Assembly: GCF_000281045.1 (NCBI RefSeq) | Contig: NW_008246075.1 | Coordinates: 523,165 to 547,470 of the forward strand | Reading direction: 5' to 3' | From: Saprolegnia diclina VS20 | Taxonomy: Eukaryota; Oomycota; Saprolegniomycetes; Saprolegniales; Saprolegniaceae | DNA length: 24,306 nucleotides | Shown: positions 17,344 to 24,306 of the stretch, in pieces | How the letters are laid out: every line of letters begins with the position of its first letter | How positions within the stretch are numbered: position 1 is the stretch's first letter | Notes under the pieces: model-generated | Databases searched by the model: none | What the model saw: the letters and a program-made list of their open reading frames with translations, nothing else | Told to the model about the DNA's origin: nothing | Program-made: the position numbers and the translations under genes

Positions 17344-20300
17344 TTACTCTTCGAGGTCGGCGATCTTCCAGCGGCTTTGGCGCCCCGCCGCGTAAATCTC
17401 CATGAGCGTGCGCTCAAACTCGTGCTTGCTCATGAGGTCGCGGTATTTGTTGTGGAGCATGAGCGCGGCGCGCGCGTCTTCGATCGAGTCGTGCGTCTCG
17501 AGCTGAATGTGCGCCTTGAAGAGGTACACGATCAGGAACCGCAGCGCGATCTTGCGCATATTGGGCTGCTGGTACAACTCGACCGTGTCGATGATCTAAT
17601 TTATATCCTAGTATCCAAATACATCGCAAAATGGAGAAACCTGCTCGGGCGGCACAAAGAGGTTGACAATGCGAAAGTCCTTGCCGAGGCCATGGCCGAC
17701 AAACAAGCAGCCGCGGTCGACGAGGTACCGGAGCTTCATGTATGCGGCCTTGAGCGGCACAACGTGGTGCCGGCTCACGCTCGGGTTGAGGTCGTCGGCC
17801 ACAAGACCGCTAAACCGCGTGAGGTAGTCGACAACCTACCCAAGACCCATCAGTGCTTAGTCCCAGCACTCGGTAGTAACGCGCACCGGCTCGCTCGGAA
17901 GGACATAGTCGTCGACAAACACCGTGTTGGTTTCGCCGTGGATGAGCGACACGCGCGCCAGGGCTTGTCGGCTTTCCTTCGTGACGACCCCTAATCCACA
18001 ATAGAAGAATCCGATATATAGCTACTGGTAGATAATTGAAGGGACGTACGCGTGCCGTCGGTCTGAAGCGTCGCTTCTTCCATTTCCACAATGACAAACT
18101 CCGTGTCGATCGCGACGCGGTCGCCTTTTTGAGGCAGCGTCGCCAACTCGAGTGGCGTGAACGATGACGACGACGGCGTCACCGATGGCGCGTGGAACAC
18201 GGACGTCGGAATGTCGACCGTCGGCTCGGGTGTCGCGATCGCCCGCAGTGTCGCGCGTTGGCGGTAGACGAGCACGGACGGAAACTTCCATGGCACGTGA
18301 AAGGCCACCGCGTCCAACCCGACTGTCGGCGTCACGCTAAAGTCGTTGAAGAGAAGCCAGTTGTGCTCGTCGTCACTCGACCGACTGCTCGTGACGTCCG
18401 GGTCCAAGATATGCGCAATCTACCAGTTCAAACCATAAATGTCCCGGAAAATACGTTAAAAATACGCCAAAAATACGTACGAGGTGCGCGTTGTGGCCAC
18501 TCACGAGATGGCTTCGGCGGACATCGCGGACGACCCCGGCCGCGACGCCGACGAGGACGTAATCATCGTCAGCCGGAGTCCACTCTGCGTCGGTCGTCGG
18601 TTCGTGGACAACGACAATCCCGTCCGTGACCGCGACCCGGAACTGCATGGGCACCCAGCTTGCGCCACTCGCCTTCTCGGTCGCCCACAGCTCCTTGATA
18701 TCTGGCGTCTCGAGCCAGTCGGCGACGCCCGTTTGGAGGCACAGCGTCGGTGCCGGGAGCCCCGAGAGGCTTTCGCTCACAACGTCGGCAAAGGTCGCAT
18801 CGCGGAGCGCAGCCGGGTCGGTCGGGTACGTCAGCGTGATGCGCTGCACGGACGGCAGTCCCAATGTGTCGACGAGGAGGCCAAAGAAGGCGTCGGCGCG
18901 CGGCAGAATCGACGTGGTCGTGTCAAAGAGCCCCAAGGTCGTCGCCGCCGGCACCTGATTCGCCATCAACTTCAATGTATCAAGTGAACGACCGATAGGT
19001 ACCTGACGCAGTGTCGTGAGGAGGTTGGTGGGCTGGCAGCTCTTGGCGTGGCGCGGTGCTTTCGCGCTCGCTTCGTTCATCATGTGGAAGAGAAAGCCGA
19101 GCTCACATGTGACGCAGACCGGCGCGTCGCAGAGGTGCAGGAGCGCGTGCGTGCGGAGCTCGGGCACAAAGTAGAGCAGTTGCAGGAGCGCGTTGATGTA
19201 GGAGAACGGCAGCGAGTTCTCGAGCCCGACAAAGCGCGTGCCATTGTGCTTGGCAAAATCAAACATAAAGCCGTCCATGCCGTGCTTGCTCATCTTGATC
19301 TCCTTGTACTTGTATCTATCCAGGCATGCAGATTGGATACGAAGGATACTTGGATCGTACCGTGGCGGGACGTGGCACGGGTCCGACTCGTCAAATGACT
19401 TGGCCGACGCGGTTCGGTGCGTCATTTTCTTGTCGACAAAGCGCGGGTCCACGGTCGCGACGGCCGCCGACCGCCCTTGGCCATACACAAATGAGTTTTT
19501 CGGAACGCCGCCGTGCTGCGTAAAGCCCTAACCGCGACCTCAACTCGTGCGATATACCAATCGATGCACTGCGTACAATGGTGTCCTTTTGCTGGATCCG
19601 CGCCGCAAAATTCGGGTCGAGCACTTTGGTGGGCTTGGGCGCGACCACGAGCGTCACCTCGTGCTTGAGCGTCGAGTCCATATGGGGTGGCAGCCACGAC
19701 GAGAGCGGCGGGATCGCCTCGCCGTAGTCGTTGATCGTCGGGCGAAAGAGGTACCGGGACGCGGGCGCGGGCTCGAGCGGCGACAAGGCGAGCGGCGGCG
19801 CTTGGAACGACGCGGGAAAGGCCAGCGGCAGCAACGGGTCGTCCAAAAGCGCCTTGGGATTCGACGCTTGCGACGAGTCGTAGAGAACGACGCCGCCGTC
19901 GGGCGCACCAAGCGCGAGGAGCTCGCCGGACGATGCAAAGGTCATTGCCGACGCATTCGCGCCGAGCGGGCCGAGGGGCGTGTACTGATACGACCCCGGC
20001 TCGGTGATGTCAAAGAGGTACAAGTCGCTGTCGCGGCTACCGGCATAGTAGTGCGACCCCTGCGCGTGCGGCTGGAACTGCACGTAGCTCGGCGACGCCG
20101 CCCCGGGAAACGGCATCGACTGGACAAGGCCCATCGTGCGCACGTCAAACAGCTTGATGAGCGGGTCCGGGTACACCTAACACTACTAAGTGTCGCTCAA
20201 CAAAGAGAGCAGAGTACCTTGACGGGCGCGTTCTTGTCGTACGGGTTGATGCTACGGGCGGAGACGCCGCACGTCAAAATGTAGTGACCATGCATATCCA

Positions 20301-21101
20301 TCGAGACGATGTTGCCCGCATGCGCGTTCGGAATCGAGCACTCGACGCGGTGCGAGCGCAAGCTGCTGTCAAAGAGGTCGAGCTGCCCGGTGGCGCTGCC
20401 CGCACACATCATGGGCGCATCGTCGTGTGACGCGAGGGCCGTGATGGCAATTTTGCTTCCGTGGTAAAAGTCCATCGACCACACCGGCATCGGCGTCTTG
20501 TGCAGCGGGTGGCTGAGCTGGCCCTGGAGGTCGTAGGCCGCGACGCAGCCCAACGAGTTGCCGAGTAGGAGGTGGTCGTTGGGCTTGTTGCTGTCGTACG
20601 GGCGGAGGTGACCGCACGTGAGCGCGCCGCGCGAGTGGTCGACGGCGACCGTGTCGTTGTGCACGCAGCCGCGCGACCGGAAGACCGCCATCGACTTGGA
20701 GATCGCGACGATGCCACTAGACGCAAAAATCGTCGTCGCCGGCTTTTGGCGCCAGAGACACATACTCGTAGCATGGAATCAGCGTCTTGATCGCGCCAGC
20801 GTTCGAGATGACGCTCGAGTACTTCTCGAGCGTCGGGAGGAGGTGCGCCGTGAGCCGTCCCTAGCATAGCGTCGTTGATGCGGCTGACCATGCAACCGAG
20901 TGACCGACGTACGTTGGCGTGGCCCGTCCAGAGCACCTCTTGGCACGGGTCAAAAGCCACGGCGCCGACAGCGTGGGCGGCGCCCGCCGGCGCGAGCCGC
21001 GCAATCTCGGTCCACTCTTCGTTCTCCGGGTACTGGTCGTAGTAGTCGTACTGCGGCTGCGCCATCATCATGCCATGGCCGGCCATCATGTGTCCATGCA
21101 T
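17344..21101 (-). CDS. PAN2: PAN2, catalytic subunit of the PAN2-PAN3 poly(A) nuclease
   Basis: Shortens mRNA poly(A) tails in the cytoplasm, with PAN3 as partner. Eleven exons: 21101-20913, 20860-20766, 20716-20218, 20176-19577, 19527-19361, 19315-19003, 18954-18481, 18419-18050, 17990-17887, 17835-17641 and 17595-17344, giving 1085 aa (yeast and human enzymes are about 1100-1200). WD40 propeller at about 1-380. The linker leads to a ubiquitin-hydrolase-like domain from ~540, where GLENSLPFSYINALLQLLYF lacks the catalytic Cys, as in all PAN2. The DEDDh exonuclease has Asp884 and Glu886 (IDTEFV), Asp990 (HGLGKDF), and His1037 and Asp1042 (HDSIEDA). Junctions restoring family sequence include YDGIVAIS, APVK/VYPDP, PPRYKYKEIK, SEP/VVDYL and PPEQ/IIDTV. 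Introns are 52, 49, 41, 49, 45, 48, 61, 59, 51 and 45 nt. Introns 5 and 6 are stop-free multiples of three; intron 9 could start 6 nt later. Confidence 0.95.
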
Positions 21102-21531
21102 CCTCGTCGCCCTACTGCGCAAGATACACCTGCCCAGAAAGCTTTAGTGGCAGGCGGTCGGCGCCGCCTTGATTCTATCACTTGATGTTTGTATGCCAAA
21201 TGAAATAATTTCGATTCTCGCCATCGGATTGGGCAAAATGGCGCTGGCGGTGTCGCTTTCGGCACATGCCGAATATACAAATTTAAAAGTGGCATGTCAC
21301 GACCACCGTCCGACGCCGCACCGAGACCGCAGGTGCGCTTCCAACAACACTACCCATGCACCAGCTACGTATACTAGCGTGGGAAGCCAAGCGATGCGAC
21401 ATCCGGCTTACGGTAGAGCGCCGGAAGGGCAGTCGATAGGATTCGGCATATGATGCCGAATTAAAACCAGTGGTGGCGTGGGAAATGCCGAATCCGCCCA
21501 CTGCACCCGTCCGTGGACACGGAGAAGCATC
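21102..21531. promoter_or_regulatory. Divergent PAN2/DBR1 promoter with repeated ATTCGGCAT motif
   Basis: The 9-mer ATTCGGCAT (or ATGCCGAAT) occurs at 21266-21274 (-), 21441-21449 (+), 21453-21461 (-) and 21485-21493 (-). The middle two form a dyad with a 3-nt spacer. The plus-strand copy is 83-91 nt before the DBR1 ATG, the same distance at which the related elements lie before PAN2 and the bZIP gene. No coding frame was found between the two starts. Confidence 0.65.
21188..21204 (-). promoter_or_regulatory. Initiator-like core promoter of PAN2
   Basis: On the gene strand this reads TTCATTTGGCATACAAA, 87-103 nt upstream of the PAN2 ATG. It is a 16-of-17 match to the element before the bZIP gene at a similar distance, and it fits the oomycete initiator/flanking consensus. 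Confidence 0.6.
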
Positions 21532-22824
21532 ATGAGCGCGCTGCGAGTGGCGGTGGTTGGATGCAGCCATGGGCAGCTCGATGCGATGTACGCGACGATT
21601 GAGCACATGAACACGATGGACCCGGAGCGGCCGATCCAGCTCCTCCTCTGCTGCGGCGACTTTCAGAGCTTCCGCAACGAGACCGACATGCACTGCATGG
21701 CGTGCCCGGACAAGTACAAGGAGCTTGGCGTCTTCCACGAGTACTACACTGGCGCCAAGGTCGCGCCCGTGCTCACGATCTTCATTGGCGGCAACCACGA
21801 AGCCTCCAACTACCTGCAGGACCTCTACTACGGCGGGTACGTGGCGCCCAACATCTTTTACCTCGGGTCGGCCGGTGTCGTCAACGTCAACGGCGTGCGC
21901 ATTGCCGGTCTCTCGGGCATCTACAAGCCGCACGACTTTACGTTCGGTCACCACGAATCGTACCCGTACGACCAGAGCACGATGCGCAGCATCTACCACG
22001 TGCGCGAATTTCAAGTTTACCAGCTCGGCCACCTCAAGAAGCGCGAGTCGCCGATCGACATTATGCTCTCGCACGACTGGCCGCGGGGCATTGAGCGCTA
22101 CGGACGCACGGACGTCCTCCTCCGCAAGAAGTCTTTCCTCCGCGATGAGATTGCGCGCGGCGAGTTTGGGTCGCCACCGAACGAGTTTCTCCTGCACTCG
22201 CTCCGCCCCAAGCACTGGTTCTCGGGCCACATGCACGTCAAGTTTGCCGCCATCGTGCGCCATAGCGACGAGGCCATGACCAAGTTCTTGGCCCTCGACA
22301 AGTGCTTGCCGCACCGCGACTTTATGCAGGTGACCGACATTGCGCCGAGCTCGCCGTTTCGTGGCAGCGACGACGGCAGTGTTACCCTCTCGATGGACAA
22401 GGACTGGCTCGCGGTGCTTCGCGCGACCCACCACATTGCCTCCAGCGTCCGCCTTCGCCCGCGCGTGCCCGAAGACGACATGGCGATTGAGGACGCCGAC
22501 ATTGCATGGGTGGACACCCGCTTGGCCGAGATCGCGGCCACATCGCCGGACCGCGCGTCGAACCCGCTGGCGTGGATCCGGCCGTTTGAGTTGACGGCAC
22601 CGCCGGCGTACAGCGCACCGAGCCAACTGCCAGTGGTCGGCAACCCGCAGACGGACGCGCTTTTGGCGCTGCTGAAGCTCCCGCACGTCGTGACGGTACC
22701 GTATGTGCCCGTGGGCGCGCCGCCCGCTGACCCAAATGCGATCGAACTCGATGATATTGAGGAGGTGGCTGCGCCCGTCGCAGTTGTGGAAGATCCGAAC
22801 GCGCTCGACATTGATGATCTTTAA
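21532..22824 (+). CDS. DBR1: RNA lariat debranching enzyme
   Basis: Hydrolyses the 2'-5' branch of excised intron lariats in the nucleus. A 430-aa intronless gene. The metallophosphoesterase motifs are all present: GCSHG (Cys11 and His13; Cys in place of the usual Asp is a DBR1 hallmark), CCGDFQSFRN (Asp43), GGNHE (Asn88), LSHDWPRG (His181) and FSGHMHVKF (His233, His235). The DBR1-typical SGIYKPHDF and YGGYVAPNIFYLG segments are present too. The C-terminal part (from ~235) is the DBR1 domain, ending in an acidic, low-complexity tail. The start is the first true ATG; the frame is open a further 18 codons upstream but begins with GTG. The stop TAA overlaps an AATAAA (22823-22828), a possible polyadenylation signal. 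Divergent from PAN2. Confidence 0.96.
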   Translation: MSALRVAVVGCSHGQLDAMYATIEHMNTMDPERPIQLLLCCGDFQSFRNETDMHCMACPDKYKELGVFHEYYTGAKVAPVLTIFIGGNHEASNYLQDLYYGGYVAPNIFYLGSAGVVNVNGVRIAGLSGIYKPHDFTFGHHESYPYDQSTMRSIYHVREFQVYQLGHLKKRESPIDIMLSHDWPRGIERYGRTDVLLRKKSFLRDEIARGEFGSPPNEFLLHSLRPKHWFSGHMHVKFAAIVRHSDEAMTKFLALDKCLPHRDFMQVTDIAPSSPFRGSDDGSVTLSMDKDWLAVLRATHHIASSVRLRPRVPEDDMAIEDADIAWVDTRLAEIAATSPDRASNPLAWIRPFELTAPPAYSAPSQLPVVGNPQTDALLALLKLPHVVTVPYVPVGAPPADPNAIELDDIEEVAAPVAVVEDPNALDIDDL

Positions 22825-22828
22825 TAAA
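22823..22828 (+). terminator. AATAAA polyadenylation signal candidate overlapping the DBR1 stop
   Basis: AATAAA begins at the second base of the DBR1 stop codon. If used, the 3' leader after the stop would be only some tens of bases. Confidence 0.35.
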
Positions 22829-24145
22829 CACGCATGGTGATGCTGCAAGCACGTCGTTTGTAGCAACTCATACTTGCGTCAACCGCTGCGCACGGATCAT
22901 GGATCATAGTACTGTACCGTGCAGCCGACGACTAACGCATCGTAGCGTCAGTGTCACGCGATTCTAAGGCACACTCGGTATTGCCCGGTACGTCATCATC
23001 AAGTATCGAGCTCTAAGCTTACTAGGTATTGAGGGCTTGGTCATCACGCAGCGTCGGTATATGCATGCAAATAAGATCTCATGGCGCTTGCAGCTATGGT
23101 ATCATGTCGTCGTCGCCTTTACAAATGACGTTGTTTGCTTCGACGACACGACGCCTCTAGGTGCGACGACTACCGGTACGTGTTCCGCTATGTGCGGTAG
23201 GACACTCGGGGGTGCGAGAGAAGGCCCGAACGCCGAGCACGCCAACTCGACACCCACTCCGTGAGAAGGTTTCTGCATCGCATCATGGCGCACGTGCGAT
23301 ACCAATACACGCGAGGTCGAGGATGCTTTTGTGCTTGTCTCTGTGCCGCAAAAGACACTTGTGGGTGAGATGGAATACCGGTAGTACAGACCCGCAACCG
23401 TGTGTACTCTCTATCGATCGACATGACATCAGTGCGACACGGGTCATCGCAGAAGCGACGATACATCATGGCCATCATGGCGGCGTTGCTTCCAGCACTC
23501 TTGCTCAGAAGCGCCATGGATCCTGCGTTCGACACTCGGCCTATTCCGCTGCCGAACGTGGACAGGCGCGCCAAGTTGCCGTTTCGGAGGTGACGGGGCA
23601 CCACCAAATGGCAGCGGAATAAATCAAGTAATCACTTGGGTTTGGCACCCAGCGTGGGATTCGTTTCCGAGCACAGTGGGCGTCGCCAGCAGAGCCCTTT
23701 CTATACACAGCGAACGGCACGGCGATCGTGAAACACAGGGGGTCCTCTCTCGCCGAGCTTGTCGGCGCCACCACATATACTTGCACGTCCAAGAAGCCGG
23801 TCTTTCGATATTACTGTACGACACATTCGTTCACGCTGGCTTCTGCTCGTACCACAGGATTCGTCGCCCATTAGTTGCGTTTAGTTTACACAAGCAGAGT
23901 GGCACTACGACGCGGGCGCCGAACAGGATGGCCAGCTGGGCGTACCACGCTTGCCGTGGACGGACCACGTACGCCAGTTGTTCAAGTTATCTACGGCGTT
24001 TACCCGCAAAAGGTTCTCAGCCGGCCGCCTCTGTGCCGATCTCCCACAGCCGTCTCGGGATCCCACTCTGGCAACACCATCAACATCGAAGAATCACTTT
24101 TCAATCGCCCGCGTTCGCACCACACCACGACCTTTGCAGCTTTGT
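22825..24145. other. 1.3 kb region without a supported gene
   Basis: The open frames (up to 157 codons) show no domain, no consistent codon pattern and no support from splice-like pairs. A short plus-strand piece near 23468 (MAIMAALLPALLLRSAM) looks like a signal peptide but ends after 41 codons. The last ~150 bp should contain the promoter of the right-edge gene. Confidence 0.45.
24094..24106 (+). promoter_or_regulatory. Initiator-like element of the right-edge gene
   Basis: TCACTTTTCAATC, 40-52 nt upstream of the ATG at 24146, is a close match to the oomycete initiator plus flanking element (TCAYTYYNCAWT). Confidence 0.5.
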
Positions 24146-24306
24146 ATGATGTTGGCACTCATGGAGCATCACCACGCGACGACGAGCAGCAATATGCAAG
24201 GCGCGGCGTCGCCCTCCAGCGCTACCTTCCACCACGACAATGACGATCTCGATTTCGACCGGCTCAAGATCGACGACGACTTTTGGCGCCGCCTCCTCGC
24301 GATCGA
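24146..24306 (+). CDS. 5' end of a gene cut by the window edge, product unknown
   Basis: An open frame of 53 codons from the ATG at 24146 to the end of the window. It begins MMLALMEHHHATTSSNM and, after a low-complexity stretch, reads DLDFDRLKIDDDFWRRLLAI. The frame has high third-position GC like the other genes and a good initiator-like element 40-52 nt upstream. In-frame ATGs at 24149 and 24161 are alternative starts. The acidic, aromatic end could open a folded domain, but the family cannot be named from this fragment. Confidence 0.55.
   Translation, partial: MMLALMEHHHATTSSNMQGAASPSSATFHHDNDDLDFDRLKIDDDFWRRLLAI

Noticed and set aside
20717-20765. Apparent frameshift in PAN2 between IPCYE and the next frame
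   Set aside because: It is explained by a 49-nt intron (GTATGT...TCTAG) that restores the family reading YDGIVAIS.
21283-22866. A 527-codon open frame on the minus strand
   Set aside because: It lies antisense to DBR1, whose motifs are all present on the plus strand; its composition is the mirror of GC-rich coding sequence and no domain is visible.
23161-23622. A 153-codon plus frame and the overlapping 139-codon minus frame
   Set aside because: Neither shows a domain, signal sequence or consistent third-position GC, and both are in a long gene-free stretch.
1-24306. tRNA or rRNA genes, CRISPR arrays, transposase or reverse transcriptase genes, viral genes
   Set aside because: No T-arm-like GGTTCGA context, regular direct-repeat array, or mobile-element or viral protein motif was recognised by eye.

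Overview
The window is nuclear DNA of a GC-rich, gene-dense eukaryote, most likely an oomycete of the Saprolegniales type. Three things point there. The genes are compact, with very short introns (41-61 nt) that nearly all start GTAC and end TAG. Sequences resembling the oomycete initiator/flanking core promoter (TCATTYYNCAWTTT-like) lie close upstream of several start codons. The protein set (bZIP factor, DUF2807 protein, secreted GPI-type protein) also fits. Placement below oomycete is inference.

Layout, left to right: a bZIP transcription factor (-); about 1.5 kb without genes but with two inverted-repeat structures; a large disordered Cys/His-repeat protein of unknown function (+, one intron); a secreted GPI-type protein (-); ribosomal stalk protein P1 (-); the histone acetyltransferase GCN5 with C-terminal bromodomain (-, 5 exons); a 2.3 kb stretch without an intact gene, perhaps holding decayed coding sequence; a small single-pass membrane protein (+); two tandem membrane-anchored cyclophilins (-, 3 exons each, matched exon lengths); a DUF2807 beta-helix protein (+); the poly(A) nuclease catalytic subunit PAN2 (-, 11 exons); the lariat debranching enzyme DBR1 (+, intronless), divergent from PAN2; about 1.3 kb without a supported gene; and the 5' end of a gene that runs off the right edge (+).

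The genes are mostly ordinary housekeeping and regulatory loci rather than one system. Chromatin/transcription (bZIP, GCN5), RNA processing and decay (DBR1, PAN2), translation (P1) and secretory-pathway folding (two cyclophilins) are represented. PAN2 and DBR1, both acting on RNA turnover, share a divergent 430 bp promoter region with repeated ATTCGGCAT elements. Reconstructing 19 introns by hand gives a strong unusual consensus (14/19 GTAC, 18/19 TAG). No tRNA, rRNA, CRISPR array or intact mobile element was recognised.
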